Below, in pieces: positions 21,501 through 33,290 of a stretch of DNA of 64,000 bases. Position 1 is the first letter of the stretch. The number at the start of each line of letters is the position of its first letter. The translations under genes and the position numbers were made by a program. The DNA is from Lepidodermella squamata (taxonomy: Eukaryota; Gastrotricha), in the NCBI GenBank assembly GCA_047495785.1, contig JBLDXI010000043.1, positions 310,001 to 374,000 on the forward strand, in the 5' to 3' direction. The notes beneath the pieces were generated by a model, which saw nothing but the letters and a program-made list of their open reading frames with translations, did no database searches and was not told the origin of the DNA.

Positions 21501-24087
21501 TTAACTGGCTGCTCCAAATTGCTGCAGCGCCTCGATAACTTCGACGTTACTCAGCGACTGGGCAATTTTGAATGCAGTTTCGCCCTTCTCACTCCGCTGG
21601 TTGACGCTTGCCCGTTTCGTTAGTAGATATTTAACAATTTCCGCGCGATTCCACTGAGCCGCGACCATGAGAGGGGTCCAGCCGTCTTTATTCTTCAAAT
21701 CAACATCCGCAAGTGGCTGATCGACCTCATTTGTCTCAAACTCCGACAGCAGCTTAACACACTTTGACTGGTTCAAAGTAGCAGCGTAGTGAAGAGCTGT
21801 AAAGTTGTACTCGTTTTGAAAGTCGACGAATTTTTTCAGCTCACGAAGGGCTCGCATTCTATCAAGGCCTTTCTGCTGCATGCGAGCTCTTAGAACCAAC
21901 TCCATGATGTTACAGTTGCCCCGGAGGCTGAGGGCGTGCAGGCAGGTGTCGTTGGTTGAGACCGGCCAGCCTAGGATTGTGTTGCCGTGGATGCGACGGT
22001 CGTAGATCGTGCTGACTAGGGCGAGTGGGTCGCAAAAGGTGCCGGACAGATACTCTTCAACCACGCTCAGGTTACCTGAGCAGCAAGCAGCGTAGAACCC
22101 CTGGGAAGAGCAGTGGCAAGTAGTGAAAAAGAGATAGCTGGAAGTTACAAGGGAACATACCTTTTCTTGCTGCAAGACAGGCAGTGGCAGAACCTGAAAT
22201 AACAAACAAATTCAAAGTCAATAATTGTTTTGTAAATTGAACAGTTTTTATTTTTCTGATTTTTTTTAATTTGAGTTTTCGACCACGAGATTCTCATCAT
22301 CAGAAATTCTCAGCTACTAGAAACTAGAATACTGGAATTTATTTACTAGTGATTTCTTACTCGTTGAGGCCGAAATACACAAGTTCCAGGCTGCGTCCAA
22401 GTCGCATTCGCCTGGCATATAATCGTAGAAAATCCAACTATTTCAAACAACGGATCGCACAACAGCATTCGAGTTGCCCCAGCACTTGAAGACCCAGTTC
22501 CTATAATCCCATTGACAACGACTGGTGTTGGTCCACATGTAACTTCGGACTTGGCCGTTGTTACAATTCTAGTAGGCTCTTGTAGACACTGACCAGGTTT
22601 CGACCAATCTCCACTGGCTAAACATTGTATTCTATCAGATCCGGTCAAGCTGTAGCCGGAATCACAGACTATCGACCAATAGCTGACGGTATCGGTCGAA
22701 CTGTTCGAACTTAGAAGTCTTCCATTCGGAATCAAGGGTAAAAAGCCACATCCTGATAAATACGCAAACATTATTACGAGAGGAACCTGAGAATCTCTTA
22801 CTTATCGGTTGACATCTCCCGGCAATTGAGGGTCGGAAAGGAGGGAAGCAAACCACAGATATGATTTTAGATGAATAGGAATAACCAGCTTTGCAGCGTA
22901 TCAACAAAGCTTGGCCTACGTCAACAATAGTCCCAACTGCAGTTACGTTCCCCGTATCGTCACCCGAATCAGGGTCCAATTTTGTGAATTGACCATTTTC
23001 GAGGAAAGGAACCATGCAACTACCCCTGGTTGTCGATGGCGGCGTAGGACGTTGCGTAGTAGTTGTTGTTGTAGTTGCTGTAGTTGTCGTAGTAGTGCTT
23101 GTAGTTGTCGAGGTGGATGTAGTTGGGATTTCAATGTCTGTATTCACTAGGATCCAATCGATCACCCTACAAACGGGGCTGAACACCCTGGGCGCAGGGC
23201 CTTCAATAGTACCGTCGACGAATGAAGTAACGCCGAATAGCCTTAGCTCGCCGGAATTCGTGCACATGAGCGGACCACCGGCATCTCCATCACATGCATC
23301 GACTCTTCCGATCAAACAAGTTTGCGTGGCAGTCCCGCCCCATGTTAACGAGCTTTTCGATCTGAAGGCAGAACAATTCTGGCTTTGTTGAATGTTCACA
23401 TTAGTTTTTCTCAGGACATCGGAGAGACAATCTAAACAAGCTCGGATGAGAAGACAGGAGAAGAATGAAAATATTGGTATCTTACTGAGGCCTTCAAATC
23501 CCCAACCAACTGTAGTGGCATTGCCGCAGTAATCCAAGGCACTGCAGGACCTCGGGAAATCAGGGAATCGAATTGGCCTAATTTTATCGTTAATCGGGGT
23601 TGGCTTTCGAAGTTTGACAAGTGCAAAATCGAAATCATTTCGATTGCCAACTGAGTTGTAGTCGAAATGCACGATAGGTGGAAGGGCAGCAAAAATCTCC
23701 TCTGATCCGCCTTCAAACCTCAGACTCATCGAGTGTCGGCCGAGAAAAGCTCTTAGACTGCAAAAAGCAGGTACATTAATCTAATGAAGCCATTTTTCAC
23801 TTACAGTGTTGGAAAGGATCCATTCCTGGAGACGCAATGAGCAGCTGTGATGAGCCAAGCTCTCGATAGTAAAGTAGCCCCACAAAAACTTGGCTGGTCG
23901 TCTTCGGGAAAGGCAATTTCCAGGAATGCCATCCACGGGAACTCGTTAGGCTGCGCATTCTCACCGGCGTTTGAAAAATCCTGAGAACAACACAATTATT
24001 CTGGCCCAAGATAACGAAAGGCAACAAAACTTGGATTGCTATCAAAATCGCGAGCAAAGCTGCCAGCAAATTGGCTTTGTTAGTCAT
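21501..24087 (-). CDS. Serine protease homologue - CCP x3 - ankyrin repeat protein, copy 2
   Basis: Exons 24087-24031, 23980-23805, 23757-23486, 23431-22802, 22752-22361, 22193-22161 and 22100-21501 give 719 residues in one frame. The first donor (GTTTTG) is weak. A signal peptide (MTNKANLLAALLAILIAIQ) is followed by a trypsin fold with the His box LITAAHC, Asp box FDFALVKL and WGFEG, but the Ser box is GDAGGPL: the nucleophile Ser is Ala, so it is a serine protease homologue. Next are a mucin-like Thr tract, three CCP modules (CMVPFLENG; CGFLPLIPNG; CGPTPVVVNG), the microexon VLPLPVLQQEK and ankyrin repeats (NKDGWTPLMVAAQWN). Known: arthropod protease homologues act as cofactors or decoys in proteolytic immune cascades; an ankyrin tail on one is new to me. 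A TATA-like TATATATT lies about 60 bases upstream. Confidence 0.82.
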
Positions 24088-24511
24088 TGCCGTGTTTCCC
24101 CAGTGCCAAAGAATGTCAATTGTTAAGCCAGTGGTCAGAAGTTAATATATAGCTACTACTTGCCTGGCGTGTGTTTAGCCACTGTATAACGAGTTGTAGT
24201 AGTATGAGATTAGTAGTATGTATAGTAGTAGTGGCTAGGCGTTTATGAGATGACAGCTAAGGAAATAACAAATGCATCAAATAATTAGCGTGTTATCACG
24301 TGTGTGAAATGCATATTATTAGTTGACTAAATTGCCAAAACAACAACTGGCCATCTCAACTCATACTCGGTCAGTACCTGGTTCATAGGCTCGAACATCG
24401 GATACGTTAGGTTACTCAAAAATTGATTTATTATGTCATAAAACAAGATTCTTCTAACTGAAAGAAAGCTTTGATTTTCGTGCTATAGTGTTTTGTGGAT
24501 TTTGATTCGCC
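24088..24511. other. Intergenic stretch
   Basis: Contains the probable promoter of copy 2 (TATA-like, about 24143-24151) and an imperfect palindrome around 24160-24235 (TTGCCTGGCG ... TGGCTAGGCG) rich in TAGTAG words. No gene seen. Confidence 0.4.
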
Positions 24512-26834
24512 TCAAGAGATGATCTGCGATCCCTGACGTGAGCAAGGCGCTGGTTGTTCAGTTGTTTCATTCGCCACCTGAGCTGTAATCGCGGGTTCAA
24601 CTTGCGGCTGAGATTCATTTCTAGGGGTAGGCGGTCCTGGTTTTCGACCAGCAACTCCTACTACAACAGGGCCAGTTACAATCGTGGCGCCTTCAGGGTG
24701 CTCCTTCTCCCATTCAACGATCATTTCGGCAGTTCGAGCTTTAACTGGGATGGTTTGTAGGATGACCTTTTTGAAGGGCGGACAGTTCGATGAAGTCCTG
24801 ATGAAGTCGAGAAATTGGAGGAGAGAGTTCTCAGTGAGCAAGTTGCCATCAAGCTAGAAAAAATCATAGATTAAAACTTGACCAAAATTTCAAGGAATTT
24901 TTTGATATGGGAATGCGCAATAACTGTTAGAAGATTTAGAGCTTACATTGAGTTGTTCCAGAGCGTCATTTCTAGCGAGTCCCTGCCCAATCAAAATGGG
25001 CGTGCTCTTATCTGACAAGCGACTACAAGTTATCTCTAGCGAAGTCATCACATGGTTCGTCTGCAGCATCTCCGCAATATTCAGCGCAACTGAATCATCT
25101 GTGCCATTAGCTGTCAACGAGAAATGCCTCACGCCCAAGTTCTTCTTCAGCCCATTGAATACTAAGCGACAGCCTAGTGGCATGAAATTGTTCCATGACA
25201 AATTGAAATCTTCTATAGAGTCGTTGTATCGAAGTGAGTTGGCGATTTCATCAGCTGCTCCGTCGCTGAGTTTGTTGCGGGACAGATTGAGGGATTTGAG
25301 AGTGAAGGTCACTTCGAGGATAGCACCGAGATCTCGACCAGCTCGGTCGTCGAGGGAATTGCCGGATAGATTTATCGAGACGATATTACGATCTGAAGAA
25401 ATATATCATAGGTAGAATCCATAAAAATTCATTTTCTTCCAATCATCGGGTTCAAACAGCTTGATTTTCAGTGTTCAGTATTCAGTTCAAAATTGTATAA
25501 ACTGAAACTAAAACAGTCTCTCCGTATTTAGATTCATCATTCAGCCCTAATTAAAACAACTCATTTTCACTCGCATTTGGAATGTTTTGCATAAGCCAAA
25601 TAATGTAAATGATGCAACACTGCGTCATTTACCTGATAGCGTATGAAAGGCGAACACGGAAGGTATTTTACGAAGGGGACATAGCTTAGCGGGAAAGCGT
25701 TCGGCTGCAAACCGAAAGAACCCCGGTTCAAATCCGGGTGTTCCCTATGCTACTTTTTCCCCATATCTTTTTGCCAATTTTTTTGTTTTAATTTTGACTG
25801 TGTGGAGGTATTTTGAATAAAACCGTGTTATTCTAGGACAAAAAATCAGTCACCGTTCAGAAATAAAGGATATTTGAGGCAGTGGTTTGCCATTTTTAGC
25901 ATATTTTGGTGATTTTGGTGATTTTGCTTTATTTTTGGCGATCGAAAACATTCTTGCTTGAAGTTAAACAATCAGCAAGTAAATTTGAACGCTCATTTAA
26001 CATTTAACATAAAATCCAGGTACAAAGGTTGCCCTTTCAAAAATTACCCTGATGGGCTACGGTATACTACGGAATCGTTTCTTTTCTTCGAAAAATCCTA
26101 GCACCAGTTTCTTGGATAATCGATAGCAGGAGCTCATCTTTATTTCTTCCGTACCCAATTATCCCATTTACTCATTTTTCAAAAGATAAATGCTTACTTA
26201 TGGCAACAAGTTCTGCGACAAGAGCACACACGCCATTGCCCAGATGGTTATCAGCCAGACTCAGATCTCGAACAGCCACATTTTCCTTCAACGCTGTTAG
26301 CAACCACTTCGCACCATCGATTCCAATCGAGTTATCATCCAGCTTCAGACTCGTAATATTCGCATTGGTATGCAGCGCCAGACACAACGGCCTCAAATCG
26401 TTCGAATCAATCACACGATGGCTGAGATTCAACTCTTCAGTCGCCAATTGCCGGACAGCAATGTTCATCGGAATTAAATTGTTCTGCTTTGTCGCGTTTA
26501 GGTAGGTCTCGCGGCCCCAGACGTCAAACTCGCGCTTACTCCGTTCTTCCATCTCGCGTTTAATATCCAGTTTTGTCTCGAAGAACGAACTTTTCCGCCC
26601 AGCCATTTGCAACGCGACTGGTAGAGGGTTTTTGTTGTTGATTGTCACAGCGGTTACTTGACTTTCGATGAAACTCTCCGGAACACTTTCAGTCATAGAA
26701 ACACGCTTTGAGACATTTTCAGAATTTTCGCCGTCTTTCTGCTCAGGGTCGCTTACGGGCAGCTGCTCAGCAGCTTCCTGAGATTCAGAGTTCGGTGGGA
26801 TAGCTGCTGGAGCTTCCTCGGTTGCAGCCTCCAT
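24512..26834 (-). CDS. Leucine-rich repeat (ribonuclease-inhibitor type) protein
   Basis: Exons 26834-26198, 25392-24947 and 24853-24512 give 474 residues. An acidic, low-complexity N-terminus (MEAATEEAPAAIPP) is followed by a coiled, charged stretch (KREMEERSKREFDVW), then from about residue 130 by at least six RI-type LRRs of the form SLKLDDNSIGIDGAKWL, DLSLADNHLG, SINLSGNSLDD and SLNLSRNKLSDGAADEIA. The C-terminus is Pro-rich. There is no signal peptide, membrane segment or NACHT domain, so it is probably a cytosolic scaffold of the LRRC74/tropomodulin-like kind. Partner and pathway are unknown. Intron 1 (805 bases) hosts a tRNA gene on the opposite strand. Confidence 0.85.
25675..25746 (+). 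tRNA. tRNA-Cys (GCA)
   Basis: 72 bases fold as a cloverleaf: acceptor GGGGACA pairs with TGTTCCC (one G-T), anticodon stem TTCGG/CCGAA with loop CTGCAAA (anticodon GCA, 25707-25709), T arm CCCGG-TTCAAAT-CCGGG and discriminator T, as expected for Cys. Boxes A (AGCTTAGCGGG) and B (GGTTCAAATCC) are present. A T-run (25753-25757) should terminate Pol III. No intron. It lies inside intron 1 of the LRR gene, antisense to it. Confidence 0.96.
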
Positions 26835-28439
26835 TGAAGTTTTGGTAGCTTATAAGAATTATGGTAGTTCTCTTATTTTGGACGTGTCGAACGCAGCTTA
26901 AAATAATGCGATTTTTCACGCCGCGGGAAAAATCAATGCGCCGCAAAACAATTGAAGCACTCGCATGTGCGGCGTTTCCAGGCGACGCGAGATTGAATCG
27001 ATGAGATGGCTTCCGGTCGGTACTCTTTTGTCGATTTATGCTCGCCATTTACAGACGCTTGTTTTTCACGGCAGGAAAGCTGCGATGGTTGTAATTAGCC
27101 ACCTGTCAAATTGTTTTTTCTTCTTCCTTTGTGTTATTGCGAGAATGGCAGCGGCGAAAAAGTGGAGTGTGCTCATCGTTGCTAACGTAGATGTGCACTT
27201 GAAGGAATAATGAATTCTTACCCTAGCTGCGAAAATAGGGCGATCGAAACGCTAGTGGATAAATAAGCCTAAAGCCTCGATGCATGAGAATGCAGAGCAA
27301 ATAACCTGAACCAATTAACAACTTTGATGATGGTCAACTTAACAGGAACTTGAAGACGAAGCATGAAGATCGCAAAATCGAACTTTTTTAACGCGATTTT
27401 TTGGCCCAAATTCATGGCTATTTTTGTTCTGGCTTGAAAATAATGAGTTTTCAGTGCTGAAATATCACATTTTCACTCATTCCTTTACTTTGAAATGCCA
27501 AAATGCGCATTCCAGCGGAAATTCCGCGATTGTGCAATCTTGATGTCCCGTAAACATCACTAGAAAAATGTGTTATCGCGCACTAGTACCGCAATAATTC
27601 CGGTTAGGAGAATTGGATTGTTGATTGTTTGGTCTCAAAAGACTTGTGAGGTCATCAGCTTTCTAACGGAATAGGGCTCATGATTAGGCCATTGGCGGTT
27701 TATGCTGAATATGGTTTCGAAAAATTGTCGAAAATTGGATTTTTTAAGCGCGATTGCAATTCATTCTTTTAACGATTGTTATTGACTCCCTAATCCGTTT
27801 TCAAAAATTCCACCTGCAGAAAAATTCCCAAAATCAGGGCTACAAATTGATATAAGTTTGTTAAAATATTCTCGGAAATAAGAAAACTGTTGAGTTTTAA
27901 AGTTTAAACAAAATTATGCCGCATACTTTATTTGCGATTGATATATTGCGCTTTTAACCGTTTATCGCCCATCCACCCCGAGGAAGGAAAGTAGATTACA
28001 GATCTTGAGGATCTTGAGGAAAGTAGATTACAGTGAGTTTATGGTTGTTAGGATACTTGACATAAATTTACCATAGCTTAAATAAATAAATTTTTGTTCA
28101 AGAAATACGTTCCTTTTTGTAAAATGATGAAGGGTTTTTTGGAGATCAATAGCAAATTCACTGTAAATGGCTGTTCCGGTGGTTAATTGGTTTTCTTCAC
28201 ATTTTGCATTATTGCTGCAGTAGAGGCTGCTCTGGTATCATCTGCATGGCATAAAATTTTGTTTATCATTACTCATGAATATTTGTACTATCAACCAAAA
28301 CATCTGAAGAATGTGGCTGATAAGATAAGCCTGTAATAAACTTTAAAACAATCATTTGTTAAGATAACTTGGCACAACACAACAGCTCACTACTTTGCTA
28401 CCACATATGTAGAGCCCAGTGCAGAAATTCAATCCGAAA
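26835..28439. other. Intergenic stretch between divergent genes
   Basis: About 1.6 kb with no convincing coding sequence. It holds the promoters of the LRR gene (-) and the two-TM gene (+). One small local duplication was noted near 27985-28032 (AAAGTAGATTACAG repeated around a doubled CTTGAGGAT). Confidence 0.5.
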
Positions 28440-29650
28440 ATGAAGGCCGGTCTATACGAAGCAGAAAAGCCAGCGTCCTATGCACCAGGCGCCGTTCTCA
28501 TGGTCTTCGCGTTTCTGTTTTTCGCCAGCGGAGCTACAGTCATATCAATACAGCGATACCTCCGACTGCCGGTGTTCTCGGACAAACTCGAATTTCTAGG
28601 TCCAGTCTTGCTCGCCATGTTCTTCGCCTGCTTCGGCAGTGCGTCTTACCTGTTCTACCGAACGAGGCGGAATAACGCGAAACTCATCAAACAAGCACTT
28701 TTGAGAGGCCCGGAGGTTCAGCGCATCGTCTACGATGAATACGGAAATGTCGTAGAGGACGAAGAAATTCAAGCAGCTGGAGGAGTCTGGTTGAAGAGGG
28801 AGCAGGACACAAAACGGTTGTCTAATCTTTCATCCGATGACAGTGAAGATGGGCCAAGGTATGGAGAGTACTACAACGCGCCCTATCGTGTCTACCATCC
28901 CAAACGCCCTCGTAATGACGTTTATGACCTAATCAAAGCCCATTACATGAGTAAGTTTTCATCTTTTCTGTAATTTTTGTCCATTTTTGTCCTCTTTTAG
29001 GGTTCTACCAGTCTCCTCCTAGTGCTGATTCGGACCTTGGACCCCCTGGCCCAATGCCAAGGGTCGATTATTCCAAAATTTCAGTAAAGCCTCAACCAGG
29101 TGACGGTTTACCAAAGCATTCAACAGGAGGCTCGATCCATGAAGCGGATTCAATCAGCGAAATCAACTTTCCGTCATTCCCAATCATGCCGCCGAGTCGT
29201 AGGATGACAGCTGAAAGCCGACGGTCAGCTCTGATCAAGCCAGCCTCTCATCCTAAAGTAACGCCTCAAGGATCAGGAGATTCGAAGCTGCCATCGATTT
29301 TTGCCGCTGGTCGGTCACGAAAATCGACGGTTGTCTACGAGGATGAAGAGCCGGTTGAGACGGATGACATTTCGTCTGCGTCTTCGATCATGGGTGGTGG
29401 GACTGGGGATCGATTTACCCCGAGGCCGTCTCATGCTACTTTGGCGCCCCGGACTTCAGTTGCTGCAATGCCAATCAGCCATCAGCCAAGTATGGGAATC
29501 GGGGCGTCTCAGGCTAATACGTCATCGAGACAGCGGCCTAAAATTTCGGGGATGATGTCGTTAGGTGCAAATTCGAATGGCAGCTCAGCGAACGAAGCGA
29601 ACATGACCACCCCGACCACTGAGAAGCATATTTCGTTTATGCCAATGTGA
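28440..29650 (+). CDS. Two-TM membrane protein of unknown function
   Basis: Exons 28440-28950 and 29001-29650 (50-base intron) give 386 residues. MKAGLYEAEKP is the first ATG in frame. Two hydrophobic helices lie near the N-terminus (about 15-37, GAVLMVFAFLFFASGATVIS; about 49-70, LGPVLLAMFFACFGSASYLF), leaving short ends and a cytosolic tail of about 300 residues. The tail has RGPEVQRIVYDEYGNVVEDEE, a Tyr-rich patch (YGEYYNAPYRVYHP), then a Ser/Pro/Thr-rich disordered region. Topology recalls TMEM200-like proteins but sequence identity is not claimed. AATAAA follows at about 29661. Confidence 0.8.
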
Positions 29651-29752
29651 ACAAATTATTGAATAAAAACATTTTTTGGGTTGAAATGGTTACATGAAAA
29701 ACTGAATATCCATTATCGTGAATCTGTATCTTAAAAATTAGGATTTTCGCTT

Positions 29753-30445
29753 TCATGTGATCTCTAGCTTTGCACCAACTGAGTTCGTGCTCACGTTCGA
29801 ATATGAACAGCTTCCTAAATTTGTATTGCCGACGTTCATGGCTCCAGCTAATAAGACATGGCTACGATGCCACCGACGTTCAGATATCCCCAAAAGCGTC
29901 ATTAAATCGCAGCGAAGTTCGTGTGAGCTAATCACCGTATAGCTGCGTCCAACGTCCGTAATTGTAAATGAACGTTGGCAATCTGGCAACAACAAAACCG
30001 CGCAAGCTTCAATTGCCACATAATGCAGAAACACTTGAAGATTATAATGCTTAGAGAATAATGCGTCAATAATGTCCTTTGCGTATTCATGTTGACACTT
30101 TATTCGATCTTCGATGAATTTTAAAACGATAAAAACGGCATCACTTCCATTCACCATTGTTGACAATGCTACTCCGTCGGAAACGCTGAAGTAATAGATA
30201 TCCTATGAACTGTGACTGAAAAATCTTGAAAATAGGTTTGAAAATTGCCTGATTTACCTGGATCCTGGTGACACGTAGTGCAGATTGAAATGTCTTACAA
30301 AGCCTAATCAGTTCATTTCCTGTGCGTATTTGAGCGCGTGCGGAGTGTTAATAACCAGACCTCCCGCGTGATTTTTTTGACGAAGAAAAATGAAGAAAAA
30401 CATTTTATCCAGTTCGGGCTTTGAATCAGATGTTGCTTTAGTCAT
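29753..30445 (-). pseudogene. Caspase-like fragment (probably decayed)
   Basis: Three open pieces on the minus strand: MTKATSDSKPELDK...GGLVINTPHALKYAQEMN (30445-30310), a frame-shifted continuation LIRLCKTFQSALRVTRIQ ending at a GTAAAT donor (about 30260), and after a short intron DIYYFSVSDGVAL...NGSDAVFIVLKFIED (30200-29753). The last piece has the spacing of a caspase small subunit (Asp, Tyr-x-Ser, Gly, GS-x-x-FI, a long helix). The first resembles the start of a large subunit (Gly-Leu-x-Ile-Asn). The segment that should carry the catalytic His and Cys is absent, and a frameshift separates the first two pieces. It could instead be an unrelated small gene. Confidence 0.35.
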
Positions 30446-30572
30446 ATCAGATGTCATCAATTTCTTTCGTCGCAGTAGGAAGATTGCTAGTTACTTTTGC
30501 AGTGAAACATGATTACGACAAATATATTTTCGCACCAACTGTCATTTTCTAGTTTCCTAGATTGTACTGAAA

Positions 30573-32873
30573 ATGAGGACTTCATACAAATTAATCTTTC
30601 AGGCTTGCCTTATTCCTCTGCTGCATTGCAATACACTCCGTGATCTTTCAATGCCTGTATTCATACCATTTACGGGTAACTCACCTCGCGATGGCAGCAT
30701 GTGCAGAGCAGCGATGCAAATTGCGATAAACGCCGCCAACAGTCGCTCGGATGTTTTGCCTAGCATAATGCTAAACCCTCAGTATGAAGACGAGGGACAT
30801 CTGGGAGAAAAAGTTCATGAAAAAGTTCTCAATTTCTACTCCGGAGGCAACCATACGTTCAAGTCTCCGCTAGTGGTGGGTCCTTATTTTACGGTGGGGT
30901 TCATTATGTTTCTCTGAGGTTTTGCATTACTTTTTAATCTATAGGCTGGCTGCAGACGACTTGGATCGATCCTCGAATACACTAAATTGGTAGCTATAAA
31001 CACGAACTGCGCCGGATCAATGGAACACTCTGGCTTGAAACGTTATGCCAATATGTACCGACCCCGTCCATCTTCCGAGTTGGCTGCCTTTGTAACTCTA
31101 CGACTGATCAAGGACATTAATCGCTGGGCGAAAGTCGCGATTATTGGGCGCATCGACAACTATCGAGATTTTGAAGATCTTATCAGCACCAACCGGCTGC
31201 TAATCAACAACGGAATTCAAGTCAAGTGGTTGGAAGGCGTTGAAGAGATGATTGAAGATTGGATATTCAAATCCCTGAAACAGTCGAATCTTCGAATAAT
31301 CATTGTTCAAATAACAGTCATTGAGGAGCTAATCAGATTCTTTTGCTCAAGTTACAAATTCGGCATTACTGGTCCGCACTTTGCTTTTATTGTCCAAATG
31401 AGTGCGATTTTCCAAATTGAAGAAATTGCGAATGGTTCCTGCAGCCGAGATGTTATCCAGAAACAAGTGGAAATTACCTTCTGGGTCGGAGCTAAGATTT
31501 TCGCTGTTGAAAACCACGGGAAGACTGACCTTGGTTATGATTTGTCTGAATTTGAGCGAAGGTTTGATGATTTAACAAATTCATCCCGAAAGTCTGGTTA
31601 CATCGAGCGGCATCTGTGTCACGACGCTATGCTTCAAGCTATTTTGACCCTGGATCAAGCGAACAAGTCTCTTATGGGCCAGAATCTTACAATTCTCGAT
31701 TATGCACCACAGCCGAGCTTGGTTGAATCTATTACAAACAGGAGTGCTGGAAATATTGATTTTCATGGGCTGAGAAACAGCCGTTATAAGTATTCACAGC
31801 GTCTCGAGCTGGACGACGAGCCGCTAAGTGTATTCAAATGGAACAGCTCGGTTGGCTACTCTCTTCTCTACGAATTTCGTCGCAACTCAAGCGATGCAGA
31901 AGGCTTGATTTTGCTTAAAATATCCGAGGAGGAGCCATCGATTCGCGACGGTCCGCTAGTCGTACTTTTGCCTACAGATACCGTCATCAATCAACGAATT
32001 TCTGAAGTATTCGGCGCAATTCTGATTCTTCTGAATTGTTCACTCATTTTGTTGCTCGCAAAGTCAGCGATTGGCATTAAACAGTTCAGTGAATGATTTC
32101 TCCTTCTCAATTTCATCGCCTTGGACATTTCTGCTATCTTACTGATTGAAATCGAATCTGGTCATATTGCCTGTGTTTCAGTGAGCATTTTGGCATCCTT
32201 GAGTTTGAGCAACATTCATAGCATGATTTTGTCTCAGTTGATTGTGATTCGAAGGAAATTACGGCCTAAGACTACACAAAAATCACGCCGGAACACCAAA
32301 TCCAAGCTTGGTGTTCCGCAGAGTTCTGAGTTGTCCAAACGAGACAATTTAACGTCTTCGATATTGTGTTTTGGAATGCTAGCGCTCCTCATAATATTGC
32401 TAATTTCACAGCATCTTGTTGAGCCGATACGTGCCGAGATGCGATTTTTAGAAACGACCTACAACGCAACAAATGATTCATTTCTTACACATTATTTCAC
32501 CAGTTGTTCAAGCACTAGTTCGATTTTTTCCAATCTCCTGGTGGCCGCTAATGGACTGGCCATATTGATATCGGGAATTCTAGCCTTCTCCGTTCACCGA
32601 AAGCACAGTTCCGCTTCGATAGCTATGGTCAAAAATTTGGTTTATGCTTCGATCAGCAGCTTGACTTGGCTTGTTGCTTTTGTCTTCGTTGAATTTATGA
32701 TCGCAGGGTCGCGCTATGAATTCTTGATTCTATCACCAATGCTTCTTTGCTACTCGCTTATTTCGGGTTGCATACTGTTGTGGCAACGTCAACTTCAGCT
32801 TTATAAGGCTGTTGAAGCGACGACTCGGAGGTTACTTGGTGCAGGGGTAATTAGGAAGGTGACTTGCCGTTGA
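30573..32873 (+). CDS. Class C (GABA-B-like) 7TM receptor with an in-frame TGA
   Basis: Exons 30573-30893 and 30945-32873, 749 codons counting one internal stop. A signal peptide is followed by a Venus-flytrap ligand domain of the receptor family ANF/GABA-B type (VFIPFTGNSPRDGS, MQIAINAAN, PLVVGPYF|TAGCRRLG, INTNCAGS, PRPSSELAAF, VAIIGRI). Then come seven hydrophobic helices from about codon 468. Codon 491 is TGA (32094-32096), in the first intracellular loop just before TM2. The same frame then continues perfectly through TM2 to TM7 to the stop at 32873. The usual C-terminal coiled coil is absent. Options are a recent pseudogene, a sequencing error or polymorphism, or stop readthrough. Splicing it out with GTGAAT...TTTCAG (32088-32180) would also delete TM2. 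Confidence 0.8.
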
Positions 32874-33023
32874 ACAGTGAGCACGTTTTAGAAAAAGCAG
32901 ACATAGGCTTTCAGTGGAATTCGCAGACCTTCCTCTGCGGGCTATGTACGATTCCCCATATTATCTCCTCCAGTATTCAAACATTTAAACTCAGAACTCA
33001 GAAGTCTAAAAACCCTTAATCAG

Positions 33024-33290
33024 TCCGCGAAGTAGGATCCGGGAGCTGTGGTGTTTCCTACTTGTTTTCTAGGACCCAGCCGAAGAAACCCAAGGGCACA
33101 TTCTGTGGTTTTTTCAGCCTTCCTCTGTTTGGATTCCCGGAGTTAGAATGTCGCGACATGCCAGAACCCAGAACCCCTGTACTTCGCACCCTGCTCTTAA
33201 TGGACCAGTCAAAGTTCCATGAAATCCCTCAGTGTACGCAGTAGGATCCTCGAACTGTGGGGTATTTTCGAGCTCAAATTTTACGACCAA
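33024..33290. repeat. Two copies of a GCGAAGTAGGATCC repeat
   Basis: CGCGAAGTAGGATCC-GGGAGCTGTGG at about 33027 and ACGCAGTAGGATCCTCGAACTGTGG at about 33236 are direct repeats about 210 bases apart. Inverted or diverged relatives occur near 57745-57785 and 61462-61500. The remaining sequence to 33450 is C/T-rich without a gene. Confidence 0.45.

Noticed and set aside
23014-23391. Plus-strand 125-codon frame rich in Val
   Set aside because: Exact antisense shadow of the Thr-rich linker of the protease homologue.
24948-26505. Plus-strand frames opposite the LRR gene
   Set aside because: Antisense of the LRR exons with no independent signals.
32088-32180. Intron that would remove the TGA from the GABA-B-like receptor
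   Set aside because: Splice-like ends exist and frame is kept, but removal also deletes TM2, so I kept the in-frame TGA as the observation.
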